Shown here piece after piece: positions 1 to 8,879 of a stretch of DNA of 64,000 nucleotides. Position 1 is the stretch's first letter; each line of letters opens with the position of its first letter. The position numbers and the translations under genes are program-made. The notes under the pieces were generated by a model. That model worked only from the letters and a program-made list of their open reading frames with translations. It was not told the DNA's origin and ran no database searches. The stretch comes from an uncultured Oscillospiraceae bacterium (GTDB taxonomy: Bacteria; Bacillota; Clostridia; Oscillospirales; Oscillospiraceae), in assembly GCA_934636865.1 (NCBI GenBank), contig CAKUBI010000001.1, positions 145,468 through 209,467 on the forward strand, in the 5' to 3' direction.

Positions 1-1290
1 CGCGTCATCTCCGAGATCGAGCGCGAGCAGGGCGTGCAGTACGCGCCGCTCCAGCGGCAGGCCGTGGAGCTTGCGGCGAAGGAGGAGCTGCTGCTGCTCA
101 CCGGCGGCCCCGGCACGGGCAAAACGACCAGCGTGCGCGCCATCGTCGCGCTCTTTGAGCGCATGGGCCTGAACGTCATGCTCGCCGCGCCCACGGGCCG
201 CGCGGCCAAGCGCATGGGCGAGCTCTGCTCACGCGACGCGCAGACCATCCACCGCATGCTCGGCATGACCTGGAACGACCAGACCGGCGAGGTGACCTTC
301 ACCAAGGGCGAGAAGGAGCCGCTTGAGGCCGACGCGCTCGTGGTGGACGAAACGTCCATGGTCGATCTTGCCCTCATGCGCGCGCTGCTTGCAGCGCTGC
401 GGCCCGGCTGCCGCCTCGTCCTCGTCGGCGATCCCGACCAGCTGCCGAGCGTCGGCGCTGGCAACGTGTTTTCCGACCTTATCCGCAGCGGGCGCATCGC
501 GGCTGTCGCCCTGCGGGATATCTTCCGCCAGGCCGGGCAGTCGATGATCGTGCGCAACGCGCACCTTGTCAACACCGGCATGCCGCCGCAGCTTAAAAAC
601 GCCGCGGCGAGCGACTTTTTCTTCATGCCCCGGCGCGACAGCGTCCGCCTCGTCGAAACGGTGGTCGAGCTGTGCAAGACCCGCCTTCCCGACAAGATGG
701 GCATCCCCGCGGACGAATTGCAGGTCCTCACCCCCACGCGCCGCGGCGACGCGGGCACGCGATCCTTGAACTTTGCTCTGCAAGCTGCGCTCAACCCGCC
801 AAGGCCCGACAAAAAGGAGCGCCGCTTCGGCGAGCTTACCTTCCGCGAGGGCGACCGCGTCATGCAGACGAGAAACGACTACGACGTGGTCTGGCAGAAG
901 GCGGACGGCACCGCCGGGACGGGCATTTTCAACGGCGACGTGGGCCGCATCGCGAAGATCGACCCGAGCGGCGAGCTGCTTGAGATCGTCTTTGACGACC
1001 GCACCGCGGCCTATACCGCCGACATGCTCGCGGAGCTCGACATGGCCTACGCCATGACCGTACATAAGGCGCAGGGCAGCGAATACCGCGGCGTGGTGTT
1101 TGTGGGCGCGCCTTGCGCGCCGTCGCTGATGGTGCGCGGCGTGCTGTATACCGCCATCACACGCGCCCGCGAGCTGCTCGTCATCGTGGGCGACGATTCC
1201 GCCGTCAATAAGATGGCGGAGAACGACCGCCGCAGCCGGCGCTATAGCGGCCTTAAATGGCGGCTGCGGAAGGGCGGCGGTCAGGCATGA
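1..1290 (+). CDS. recD2: RecD-like (RecD2/YrrC) DNA helicase, 3' part
   Basis: C-terminal part of a superfamily 1B helicase; the frame is open through the left edge, so the true start lies outside the window. Visible motifs are Walker A (GGPGTGKTT, about nt 103-129), a Walker B region (VVDETSMVD, about nt 340), the LVGDPDQLPSVGAGN segment, and C-terminal UvrD-like motifs (TVHKAQGSEY and YTAITRARELL). RecD2 proteins of Firmicutes act without RecBC as 5'-3' helicases in DNA repair. The missing N-terminus would carry the RecD2-specific OB/HHH region, which would separate it from an exodeoxyribonuclease V alpha subunit. The TGA stop overlaps the ATG of comF (ATGA), so the two are translationally coupled. 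The family is sure; the RecD2 subtype is inferred. Confidence 0.9.
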   Translation, partial: RVISEIEREQGVQYAPLQRQAVELAAKEELLLLTGGPGTGKTTSVRAIVALFERMGLNVMLAAPTGRAAKRMGELCSRDAQTIHRMLGMTWNDQTGEVTFTKGEKEPLEADALVVDETSMVDLALMRALLAALRPGCRLVLVGDPDQLPSVGAGNVFSDLIRSGRIAAVALRDIFRQAGQSMIVRNAHLVNTGMPPQLKNAAASDFFFMPRRDSVRLVETVVELCKTRLPDKMGIPADELQVLTPTRRGDAGTRSLNFALQAALNPPRPDKKERRFGELTFREGDRVMQTRNDYDVVWQKADGTAGTGIFNGDVGRIAKIDPSGELLEIVFDDRTAAYTADMLAELDMAYAMTVHKAQGSEYRGVVFVGAPCAPSLMVRGVLYTAITRARELLVIVGDDSAVNKMAENDRRSRRYSGLKWRLRKGGGQA

Positions 1291-1931
1291 GCGCGCTGGA
1301 CGCGATCTTATCCCTGCTTTTCCCGCCGCGCTGCGCCTTCTGTGGAAAAAGCGGCGTGCGCGGCGTGTGCCCGGAGTGCGAAAAGTCGCTCCCCTACTGC
1401 AAAACGCCGCTGCACGAGCGGGCGGAGATCGGCGCTTGCCTTGCCCCGCTCAAATACGAGGGCGCGGTGCGCGAGGCGCTTCTGCGCTATAAATTCCACG
1501 GTGGGCAGAGCTGCTGCACGGGCTTCGGCGACCTTCTGGCGCAGGCCGCGGCCGAGCATTTCGGCGGGCAGTTCGACCTTGTCGCCTATGTTCCCGTGTC
1601 GAAAAAGCGCAAACAAGAGCGCGGGTACGACCAGTCGTACCTCCTTGCGCGCGAAATGTGCCGCCATTGGGGCGTCGCGCCGGAAACGCTGCTTCAAAAG
1701 ACGAAGAACAACGCCGCGCAGTCGTCGCTTTCCTCGCGCGCCGAGCGGCAGGAAAACGTCGCGGGCGCGTATACGGCCGTCCAGGCGGAAAAAATTCGCG
1801 GCGCGCGCATCCTGCTCATCGACGATATCCTCACCACGGGCGCAACGCTGCGCGAAGCGGCGCGCGTTTTGCGGGAAGCGGGAGCGGAGAAAGTCATCTG
1901 CGCCACATTGGCAGCCGCGGACGAAGAATGA
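1287..1931 (+). CDS. comF: ComF family phosphoribosyltransferase-like protein
   Basis: A 214-aa protein of usual ComF length. The start is the ATG inside the recD2 stop (ATGA overlap); the upstream in-frame ATG at 1257 would lie wholly in recD2. The N-terminus has a zinc-finger-like pair of CxxC motifs (CAFC and CPEC). The C-terminus has the PRPP-binding loop of type I phosphoribosyltransferases (LLIDDILTTGATL). ComF is needed for natural transformation in Bacillus, where it is linked to handling of incoming single-stranded DNA, which fits its coupling to a helicase. In strains without competence its role is unclear. It is followed within 3 bases by a strong intrinsic terminator. Confidence 0.9.
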   Translation: MSALDAILSLLFPPRCAFCGKSGVRGVCPECEKSLPYCKTPLHERAEIGACLAPLKYEGAVREALLRYKFHGGQSCCTGFGDLLAQAAAEHFGGQFDLVAYVPVSKKRKQERGYDQSYLLAREMCRHWGVAPETLLQKTKNNAAQSSLSSRAERQENVAGAYTAVQAEKIRGARILLIDDILTTGATLREAARVLREAGAEKVICATLAAADEE

Positions 1932-1933
1932 AA

Positions 1934-1975
1934 GGAAAAGGCTGTGGAAAAGTCCGCAGCCTTTTCCTTATTTTC
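1934..1975 (+). terminator. Intrinsic terminator after comF
   Basis: Perfect 11-bp stem GGAAAAGGCTG / CAGCCTTTTCC (1934-1944 with 1957-1967), followed by a T-rich run. It ends the recD2-comF unit. Confidence 0.9.
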
Positions 1976-2010
1976 CCCTGCTATCAGAGCGAAAAACGCG
2001 CACAATGCTA

Positions 2011-2039
2011 TTGCAAACTTGTTTTTCTGCCGCTATAAT
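2011..2039 (+). promoter_or_regulatory. Promoter of mreB
   Basis: TTGCAA (2011-2016), 17-bp spacer, TATAAT (2034-2039): a near-consensus housekeeping promoter about 65 bases upstream of the mreB start. Confidence 0.8.
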
Positions 2040-2104
2040 GAAAGCATCATGGATAAGTATGAGCTCCGCTCATTTTAGTTTTTCGAAAATAAGGGGTAAA
2101 CACT

Positions 2105-3133
2105 ATGTTTTCTTTCACCAAGGACATCGGCATGGACCTCGGCACCGCGTCGGTGCTGATCTACATTAAGGATAAAGGCATCGTGCTCAACGAACCCTCC
2201 GTCGTTGCGCTCGACAAGAACACCGGCAAGCTCTTGAAGGTCGGCGCGGACGCGCAGGCCATGCTGGGCCGCACGCCGGGCAACATCATCGCCATCCGTC
2301 CCCTGCGCGAGGGCGTCATCTCCGACTATGAGGTCACCGAGCGCATGATCAAGGAGTTTCTCCACAAGGTCATGGGCTTCCAGCTCTTCAAGCCGCGCAT
2401 CATCATCTGCGTCCCCTCCGGCATCACCGAGGTCGAGGAGCGCGCGGTCATCGACGCGGGCATTCAGGCCGGCGCGCGCCGCGTCTACCTCATCGAGGAG
2501 CCTGTCGCCGCCGCCATCGGCGCGGGCATCGACATCACCCAGCCCGAGGGCCACATGATCATCGATATCGGCGGCGGTACGTCCGATATCGCGGTCATCT
2601 CGCTCTCCGGCGTGGTCGAATCCTCCTCCATCAAGATCGCGGGCGACCAGTTCAACGAGGCGGTCGTCAAGTATATGCGCCGCAAGCACAACCTGCTCGT
2701 CGGCGAGCGCACGGCTGAGCAGATGAAGATGCAGATCGGCTGCGTGTTCCCGCCCGAGGAGGAAATGACCATGGAGGTCAAGGGCAGAAGCCTTGTCACG
2801 GGCCTGCCCGAGCTCATCTCCGTCTCGTCCGCCGAGATGATGGAGGCCTTTGAAGAGCCCGTCGAGCGCATCATGGAGGAGGTCCACCTCGTGCTGGAAA
2901 AGACCCCACCCGAGCTCGTGGCCGATATCTCCAACAACGGCATCGTCATGACCGGCGGCGGCAGCCTTGTCCGCGGCTTCGATAAGCTCGTCACCGCCCG
3001 CACCGGCATCCACGCCGTCGTGGCCGAAAACGCCATTCAGTGCGTGGCCGAGGGCACGGGCAGGAGCCTCGACAGCATTCAGGACATGCAGGACGGCACG
3101 ATGAACCTGAGCCGCCGCAAGCAGATCAACTAA
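2105..3133 (+). CDS. mreB: Rod shape-determining protein MreB/Mbl
   Basis: A 342-aa bacterial actin that polymerises under the membrane and organises the elongation machinery for peptidoglycan synthesis. The N-terminal MDLGTASVLIY is phosphate loop 1. Also visible are the IIDIGGGTSDIAVIS phosphate-2 region, the IEEPVAAAIG connecting segment and the adenosine motif MTGGGSLVRG. An AAGGGG element precedes the ATG. It has its own promoter and lacks the usual mreC-mreD neighbours, so it may be an Mbl/MreBH-type paralogue rather than the MreB of an mreBCD operon. The family is certain; the paralogue class is not. Confidence 0.95.
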   Translation: MFSFTKDIGMDLGTASVLIYIKDKGIVLNEPSVVALDKNTGKLLKVGADAQAMLGRTPGNIIAIRPLREGVISDYEVTERMIKEFLHKVMGFQLFKPRIIICVPSGITEVEERAVIDAGIQAGARRVYLIEEPVAAAIGAGIDITQPEGHMIIDIGGGTSDIAVISLSGVVESSSIKIAGDQFNEAVVKYMRRKHNLLVGERTAEQMKMQIGCVFPPEEEMTMEVKGRSLVTGLPELISVSSAEMMEAFEEPVERIMEEVHLVLEKTPPELVADISNNGIVMTGGGSLVRGFDKLVTARTGIHAVVAENAIQCVAEGTGRSLDSIQDMQDGTMNLSRRKQIN

Positions 3134-3154
3134 AAAAGAATTTCAGGAGGAATT

Positions 3155-4603
3155 ATGGCTGTTTTATCCGGTCTGAAGCCTGAAAAGGTATTCTACTACT
3201 TTGAAAAGCTCTGCTCCGTGCCGCACGGCAGCGGAAACACCAAGCAGATCAGCGACCTGTGCGCCGGCTTTGCGAAAGAATTAGGTCTCAAATACCGCCA
3301 GGAGGCGTGCAACAACCTCATCATCTGGAAGGACGGCTCCAGGGGCCGCGAGAACGACGCGCCCGTCATCCTGCAGGGCCATATCGACATGGTCTGCGCC
3401 AAGACCGAGGACTGCGCGAAGGACATGACGCGCGACGGCCTTGACGTTCGCACCGACGGCGAATGGGTCTGGGCGGACAAAACGTCGCTTGGCGGCGACA
3501 ACGGCATCGCCGTTGCGATGATCCTTGCCATTTTGTCCGATGAAACGCTTTCCCATCCCCCCATCGAGGCGGTGTTCACCGTGGATGAGGAGGTCGGCAT
3601 GGACGGCGCGTTTGCGCTGGACTGCTCAGACTTAAAGGGCAGAAAGCTTCTGAACATCGACTCTGAGGAAGAGGGCGTTTTCACCGTGTCCTGCGCGGGC
3701 GGCGTGCGCCTTGACTGCGCGCTTCCCGCGCCGCAGCAGAGCGCGGAGGGCATGACGGGTTATCGCGTGACGATCTCCGGCTTAAAGGGCGGTCACTCCG
3801 GCATGAACATCAACGAGGGCCGCGGCAACGCCAACTGCCTGATGGGCCGCACGCTGTATTCCGCGATGGAATTGTGCCCGTCGCTGCGCGTGAGCGATCT
3901 CACCGGCGGTCAGTTCGATAACGTCATCTGCCTGAGAAACGACGCGCTCGCCGCCGTGTCGGAGGCCGACGCACCGAAATTCGAGGAGTTCATCAGGGAA
4001 TTCGACGCGACGCTCAAAAACGAGTACGCCGTGACGGACGGCGGTATTTCCCTTACGTGCGAAAAGGCGGAGGTCAAGTCCGCCGCGTCCGAGGCGGATA
4101 CCGCCCGCATCCTGCACGTGCTCCTTGCCCTGCCGCAGGGCGTGCAGGCCATGAGCGCCGACTTCCCCGGCCTTGTGCAGACCTCGCTCAACCTCGGCGT
4201 GATGCGCACGGACGAGGAGGGGCTCAAGTTCTCCTACTCCGTCCGCTCCTGCATCGCCTCGCAGAAGCAGATGCTCATCCAGCGCGTGAAGTCCATCGTC
4301 GAGTACGCGGGCGGCACCGTGGGCGAGCGCAGCAACTATCCCGGCTGGCAGTATGACCGCTCCTCCGCCCTGCGCAAAGAGGTCGAGGAGGTCTACCGCG
4401 ATCTCACCGGGCACGACGGGAAGATCGAAGCCACCCACGGCGGCTTGGAGTGCGGCCTTTTCATCGAGAAGATCCCCGGTCTCGACGCGCTCTCCCTCGG
4501 CCCTGAGCTGCACGACGTGCACTCCGTCAACGAGCGGCTGAACGTCGCCTCCACTGCGCGCGTCTACGAGCTCGTGTGCGAGGTGCTCAAGCGCAGTAAG
4601 TAA
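3155..4603 (+). CDS. pepD: Aminoacyl-histidine dipeptidase (M20 family, PepD-like)
   Basis: A 482-aa M20 metallopeptidase that cleaves Xaa-His dipeptides (carnosinase-type) and other short peptides in the cytoplasm. Zinc-site motifs are in order: GHIDMV (His and Asp, with the catalytic base region nearby), SLGGDNGIA (bridging Asp), VDEEVGMDGA (Glu pair) and the C-terminal ELHDVHS segment carrying a His ligand. The central KGGHSGMNI belongs to the lid/dimerisation domain. The start ATG follows a full AGGAGG. It lies 21 bp behind mreB and may be co-transcribed. The distal end is closed by a bidirectional terminator shared with the convergent protease gene. Confidence 0.9.
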   Translation: MAVLSGLKPEKVFYYFEKLCSVPHGSGNTKQISDLCAGFAKELGLKYRQEACNNLIIWKDGSRGRENDAPVILQGHIDMVCAKTEDCAKDMTRDGLDVRTDGEWVWADKTSLGGDNGIAVAMILAILSDETLSHPPIEAVFTVDEEVGMDGAFALDCSDLKGRKLLNIDSEEEGVFTVSCAGGVRLDCALPAPQQSAEGMTGYRVTISGLKGGHSGMNINEGRGNANCLMGRTLYSAMELCPSLRVSDLTGGQFDNVICLRNDALAAVSEADAPKFEEFIREFDATLKNEYAVTDGGISLTCEKAEVKSAASEADTARILHVLLALPQGVQAMSADFPGLVQTSLNLGVMRTDEEGLKFSYSVRSCIASQKQMLIQRVKSIVEYAGGTVGERSNYPGWQYDRSSALRKEVEEVYRDLTGHDGKIEATHGGLECGLFIEKIPGLDALSLGPELHDVHSVNERLNVASTARVYELVCEVLKRSK

Positions 4604-4622
4604 AAAGCATCCGTAAAAAGCA

Positions 4623-4659
4623 AAAAAGAGGGACCTCTCGACGAGAGGTCCCTCTTTTT
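4623..4659. terminator. Bidirectional terminator between pepD and the HtrA gene
   Basis: GAGGGACCTCTC (4628-4639) pairs with GAGAGGTCCCTC (4643-4654), flanked by A5-6 on the left and T5 on the right, so it can end both convergent units. Confidence 0.9.
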
Positions 4660-4671
4660 ATCTCTGCGGCC

Positions 4672-6039
4672 TTAGCCGCCGTAGCCGAAGAAGTTATTGA
4701 AGAAATCCCAGGGGTTCGTGTAGTAGCCGCTGCTGCCGTCGCTGTAGCCGTTGCCGCCGTTGTAGCTGTTATCGGTGCTCTGGTCGGAGCTTGTGTCGGT
4801 GGTCTGGGGGGCCGCGTCAAACGTCAGCTGGAGCTCCATCGTCTTGCCGCCGCGGTAGACGGTCAGCGTCACGGTGTCGCCCGCGCTGTAGCTCTTCTTG
4901 GCGGCGACGAGGTCCTCATAGGAGGTGATGTCGGTGTCGTTGAGCTTGGTGATCACGTCGCCCATCTGGAGACCGGCCTTATCCGCTGCGCTGCCCTGCT
5001 CCACGGAGTAGACAAACACGCCCTCGGTCACGTCGTAGCGGTACTGGCGCGCCATCTGCTCGTTCATCGTACCCGGCGTGATGCCCATGTAGGCCTTGTT
5101 GGTCACATAGCCGTTGGTCATGATGTCCTTCACGAGGGAAACAACGTCGTTGATGGGGATGGCGAAGCCGATGCCCTCAACGGTGGTGTTGGAATAGCTC
5201 GAATACTTGGCCGAAACGATGCCCACGACCTCGCCGTAGCTGTTAAAGAGCGGGCCGCCGGAGTTGCCGGGGTTGATGGAGCAATCGACCTGGATCATGT
5301 TGAACGGCGTGCCGTCCACGTTGATGGCGCGGTTCACGCAGGACACGATGCCCTCGCTCATCGAGAACGTCAGCTCGCCGAGCGGGTTGCCCACCGCCGC
5401 GACGGATTCGCCGATGGCGAGCTTGCTGGAGTCGCCCAGCACCACGGGCGCCGCGCCGGTCACGTCGATCTTCAAAACGGCGATATCGTAATCCTCGTCG
5501 CTGCCGATGACCGTCGCGTCATAGGTCTCGCCGCTGTAGAGCGTGACCTTCACGCTGCTCGCGCCGGAAACGACGTGGTGGTTGGTGAGGATGTAGCCAT
5601 CCTCCGTGATGAAGAAGCCCGTGCCGCTCGCGGCGGTCTCAACGGTCTGGCCGAAGTTGTTGGTCGAGGTGGCGGAGACATTGATGGACACCACGCTGTT
5701 GACGTTTGCGGCGTAGACCTCGGACATGGTCATCTCGGTCTTGCCGTCCACGCTCAGCGTCTGCACCTGCGCGACCTCGCGCTTGCTGACCTGGATGCTC
5801 GTCTTATTGACCTTCGCGGCGCGGCTCACGCCTGCGCCGGCGAAGCCGCCGACGAGCGCGCACACCAGCGCCAGCGCGACGATCTTGACCGTGCCATGAT
5901 TGCCGCCCTTCTTCTTCGGGGCGTCGCCGCCGGAATACGGCTCCTCTGCATAATTCTTCGTGTCAACGGGATCGGGGGTATCGCTGCCATCGCCCTTGCG
6001 GTAGCTGTAGTGATACAGGTTGTTCTCGTCTTCGTACAT
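4672..6039 (-). CDS. Membrane-anchored HtrA/DegP-like serine protease with PDZ domain
   Basis: A 455-aa trypsin-like serine protease. The start chosen (MYEDENN) has AAGGAGGTC six bases upstream; the frame extends 21 codons further without a ribosome site. A cytoplasmic N-terminal segment of about 65 residues is followed by one membrane segment (VALALVCALVGGFAGAG), putting the protease outside. The catalytic triad is visible: His in ILTNHHVVSG, Asp in DEDYDIAVLKI and Ser in NPGNSGGPLFN. One PDZ domain follows (GVFVYSVEQGSAADKAGL and the GDVITKLND segment), then a Ser/Tyr/Gly-rich low-complexity tail. Members degrade or refold misfolded exported proteins under envelope stress. I could not find a convincing -35/-10 pair upstream. 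Confidence 0.92.
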   Translation of the reverse strand: MYEDENNLYHYSYRKGDGSDTPDPVDTKNYAEEPYSGGDAPKKKGGNHGTVKIVALALVCALVGGFAGAGVSRAAKVNKTSIQVSKREVAQVQTLSVDGKTEMTMSEVYAANVNSVVSINVSATSTNNFGQTVETAASGTGFFITEDGYILTNHHVVSGASSVKVTLYSGETYDATVIGSDEDYDIAVLKIDVTGAAPVVLGDSSKLAIGESVAAVGNPLGELTFSMSEGIVSCVNRAINVDGTPFNMIQVDCSINPGNSGGPLFNSYGEVVGIVSAKYSSYSNTTVEGIGFAIPINDVVSLVKDIMTNGYVTNKAYMGITPGTMNEQMARQYRYDVTEGVFVYSVEQGSAADKAGLQMGDVITKLNDTDITSYEDLVAAKKSYSAGDTVTLTVYRGGKTMELQLTFDAAPQTTDTSSDQSTDNSYNGGNGYSDGSSGYYTNPWDFFNNFFGYGG

Positions 6040-6207
6040 GATTATGACCTCCTTGAAGGGCCGCTCGTCCCGCGGCCTCTTTGCTTTCGATGGTGTTATC
6101 ATAGGGCATATTTATGTATAATTCTTGAACTCCATTTGGCGATTTCTTAAATTCCGCCGCAGCCTGAGCGTAATTTCTAAGTTTCTGTTATATTCGCAGA
6201 TTTTCCC

Positions 6208-6236
6208 TTGCGCTTTGTTCTTTGTCATACTAAAAT
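6208..6236 (+). promoter_or_regulatory. Promoter for the FAD-dehydrogenase operon
   Basis: TTGCGC (6208-6213), 17-bp spacer, TAAAAT (6231-6236). It sits 33 bp before the start codon at 6269. Confidence 0.6.
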
Positions 6237-6268
6237 GAAACGCAACTGAGAAAAAGGAGGCGGCGCAC

Positions 6269-7864
6269 ATGCTTCGCATCGACAATCTGAAGCTCCCCGT
6301 GAGAGCGGGAGAGCAGGACCTGCGCGCCGCGGCCGCCCATGCGCTGCGCGCGGACGCGTCCGCGCTCGTATCCGTCCGGCTCCTGCGCCGCTCCGTTGAC
6401 GCGCGCGAGGGCGTGAAGCTCGTCTGCTCCTGCGCGGCGGAGGTCAAAAACGAGGCGGCGGTCTTAAAGCGCTGCAAAAATAAAAACGTGCAGCCCTACA
6501 CGCCGCAGAAATATGTCCCGCCCGCGCCCATCGCGGCGCCGGCGCTGTCCCCCGTCGTTGTCGGCGCGGGACCGGCGGGCCTTTTCTGCGCGCTGCTGCT
6601 CGCCCGCTGCGGCGCAAGACCGATCCTGCTCGAGCGCGGGCGCGCCGTGGAGCAGCGCAAGCGCGACGTGGACCGCTTCTGGCGCACGGGCGAGCTGGAC
6701 CTCTCCTCGAACGTGCAGTTCGGCGAGGGCGGCGCGGGCGCGTTTTCCGACGGCAAGCTCAACACCGGCACGAAGGATCTGCGCCACGGCTTTATATTGG
6801 AGGAGTTCGTCCGCTGCGGCGCGAGCGGGGACATTCTGGTGGACGCCAAACCCCACGTCGGCACCGATAAATTATATGTGGTGCTGCAAAACCTGCGCCG
6901 CGAGATCATCGCGCGCAGCGGAGAGGTCCGCTTTTCCCACAGGCTTGTGGATATCCTGCCGGACGGCGGCAGCGTGACGGCGCTGCGCGTCGCTTCCCCC
7001 GAGGGGGAATACACGCTGCCGGCAAAGCACGTGGTCCTCGCCCCCGGCCACAGCGCGCGCGACACATTCGAAATGCTCAGAGCGCGCGGCGTGCCGATGG
7101 AACCCAAGCCCTTCGCCGTCGGCGTGCGCATCGAGCACCGCCAGCGCGACATGGACTTGGCCCAGTATAGGGAAGCGGCGGGCCGTCCCGGCCTTCCGCC
7201 CACGTCCTATAAGCTCTCCTGCCACACGGAAAAGGGACGCGGCGTGTTCTCGTTCTGCGTCTGCCCCGGCGGCGAGGTCGTCGCCGCCGCGTCGGAAGCG
7301 GGCCGCGTCGTGACCAACGGCATGAGCGAGTTCGCGCGCGACGGGGAGAACATCAACGGCGGACTTCTCGTCTCCGTCACGCCGGAGGACTTCCCGTCCG
7401 AAGATGTTCTCGCGGGCGTGCAGCTCCAGCGCGAGATGGAGGACGCGGCCTACCGTCTCGGCGGCGGAAATTATTTTGCCCCCGCCCAGCGGGTCGGGGA
7501 TTTCCTTGCCCACCGCGCGTCCGAAGCGCCCGGCAAGGTCGATCCGACCTATCTTCCCGGCGTTACGTGGTGCGACCTGCACGGCTGTCTCCCGCTCTTT
7601 GTGTGCCAGGCGCTCGAGGAGGGCATCCCGGCGCTGGGCCGGAAACTCAAGGGCTTCGACGATCCCGACGCCGTTTTGACGGCAGTGGAGACGCGCTCTT
7701 CGTCTCCCGTGCGCATCACGCGCGATCCAAACAGTTATCGATCCGCCCTGCGCGGTTTATATCCCTGCGGCGAGGGTGCGGGCTACGCCGGCGGCATTAT
7801 GAGCGCCGCGGCGGACGGCCTGCGCGCCGCGGAAATCATTTTGGAGGAACTGAAACATGAATGA
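6269..7864 (+). CDS. Uncharacterised NAD(P)/FAD-dependent dehydrogenase (COG2509-like)
   Basis: A 531-aa flavoprotein of the widespread but functionally undefined family of FAD-dependent dehydrogenases. An N-terminal ferredoxin-like region of about 90 residues precedes the dinucleotide-binding fold VVGAGPAGLFCALLLARCG and an acidic ribose-binding end (ILLERG). The SSNVQFGEGGAGAFSDGKLNTGTKD segment type is diagnostic of the family (here about residues 148-172), and the C-terminal GEGAGYAGGIMSAAADGLRAA closes the FAD site. The start follows AAAAAGGAGG. The stop overlaps the next gene by 8 nt, so the two are coupled. The substrate is unknown. Confidence 0.85.
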   Translation: MLRIDNLKLPVRAGEQDLRAAAAHALRADASALVSVRLLRRSVDAREGVKLVCSCAAEVKNEAAVLKRCKNKNVQPYTPQKYVPPAPIAAPALSPVVVGAGPAGLFCALLLARCGARPILLERGRAVEQRKRDVDRFWRTGELDLSSNVQFGEGGAGAFSDGKLNTGTKDLRHGFILEEFVRCGASGDILVDAKPHVGTDKLYVVLQNLRREIIARSGEVRFSHRLVDILPDGGSVTALRVASPEGEYTLPAKHVVLAPGHSARDTFEMLRARGVPMEPKPFAVGVRIEHRQRDMDLAQYREAAGRPGLPPTSYKLSCHTEKGRGVFSFCVCPGGEVVAAASEAGRVVTNGMSEFARDGENINGGLLVSVTPEDFPSEDVLAGVQLQREMEDAAYRLGGGNYFAPAQRVGDFLAHRASEAPGKVDPTYLPGVTWCDLHGCLPLFVCQALEEGIPALGRKLKGFDDPDAVLTAVETRSSSPVRITRDPNSYRSALRGLYPCGEGAGYAGGIMSAAADGLRAAEIILEELKHE

Positions 7865-8825
7865 AAAAATCGGCGTCATCATCGACTTTCTGACCCCGGA
7901 GTACGAAAAGACCCTGCGCGGCGCGGCGGAGCGCTGCGGGTACGGCATCGCCTTTTTCCCCTCGTCCAAGGCGGCGGAGGGCAATGTGGACGACTGCACC
8001 ATTATCTACGGCCACCCCTCGCAGAAGGTCATCGCGGGGGCGAAGCACCTCAAGTGGTACGCAAGCTGCTGGGCGGGCGTGGACCGCTTCTGCCGTGACG
8101 ATCTCTACCAGAACCCCGACTGCCTGCTTACCAACGCCTCGGGCGCTTACGGCACCACCATCGCCGAGCATTCGATCATGGTCTCGCTGATGCTGCTGCG
8201 CCGCCAGATGGAATACACCGAGATCATCCGCGAGGGCGATTGGCGCGTGCTTGACGGCGGCATCCATTCGCTCCACGGCGCGCGCGTCACCTGTCTCGGC
8301 ACGGGCGACATCGGCACGGAGTTTGCCCGCCGCGTGCGCGCGTTCCACCCGGCAAAGCTGCTGGGCCTGAACCGCAGCGGCCGCGCGAACCCCGATTTCG
8401 ACGAGATGCGCACCGTCGCCGAGCTTGACGCGGTGCTGCCGGAGACGGACCTGCTCTTCATGTCGCTGCCCTCCACGCCCGACACCGTCGGTATCCTGAA
8501 CGCCGAGCGCATGGCGGAGCTTCCCAAGGGCGCTTACGTTGTGAACGTCGGCCGCGGCACGGCGATCGATCAGGACGCGCTTATCGCGGCGCTGGATTCC
8601 GAACACCTCGCGGGCGCGGCGCTCGACGTGGTCGTGCCCGAGCCGCTGCCCGCCGACCATCCTCTGCGCAGGGCGAAGAACCTCCTGCTCACGCCGCACG
8701 TTGCGGGCAACATGACGCTCGGCTACACCTGCGAGCGCAATATCGAGCTTTTCTGCGAGAATCTGGAAAACTACGCCGCGGGCCGCCCGATGCACCACCT
8801 TGTTGACCGCAGAAAGGGCTACTAA
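7857..8825 (+). CDS. D-isomer 2-hydroxyacid dehydrogenase family protein
   Basis: A 322-aa NAD-dependent dehydrogenase of the D-2-hydroxyacid family, which interconverts 2-oxo and D-2-hydroxy acids in the cytoplasm. Features are the Rossmann glycine motif GTGDIGTEFARRVRAF, the NVGRGTAIDQDALIAAL segment with the substrate-binding Arg region, the Glu in VVPEPLPADHPL and the catalytic His in LLTPHVAGNM. The start overlaps the stop of the FAD dehydrogenase. The substrate cannot be told from sequence; glyoxylate/hydroxypyruvate-type or phosphoglycerate-type are both possible. Confidence 0.88.
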   Translation: MNEKIGVIIDFLTPEYEKTLRGAAERCGYGIAFFPSSKAAEGNVDDCTIIYGHPSQKVIAGAKHLKWYASCWAGVDRFCRDDLYQNPDCLLTNASGAYGTTIAEHSIMVSLMLLRRQMEYTEIIREGDWRVLDGGIHSLHGARVTCLGTGDIGTEFARRVRAFHPAKLLGLNRSGRANPDFDEMRTVAELDAVLPETDLLFMSLPSTPDTVGILNAERMAELPKGAYVVNVGRGTAIDQDALIAALDSEHLAGAALDVVVPEPLPADHPLRRAKNLLLTPHVAGNMTLGYTCERNIELFCENLENYAAGRPMHHLVDRRKGY

Positions 8826-8879
8826 GCGCGGCCCCGTCCGCCGTATGCCCGCATCCGGGCAGGGAGCAAGCAGAACAAT

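Noticed and set aside
229-1065. Long minus-strand frame opposite recD2, and many like it opposite mreB, pepD, mutS, mutL, ftsH, fusA-like and the permease.
   Set aside because: GC-rich third positions keep antisense frames open; these lack ribosome sites and show His/Arg/Ala/Asp-rich composition without domains.
6039-6102. An upstream extension of the HtrA protease by 21 codons.
   Set aside because: The AAGGAGG six bases before the internal ATG decides the shorter start.
6040-6268. A promoter for the HtrA gene.
   Set aside because: TATGAT-like elements exist on the minus strand but none has an acceptable -35 at 16-18 bp.
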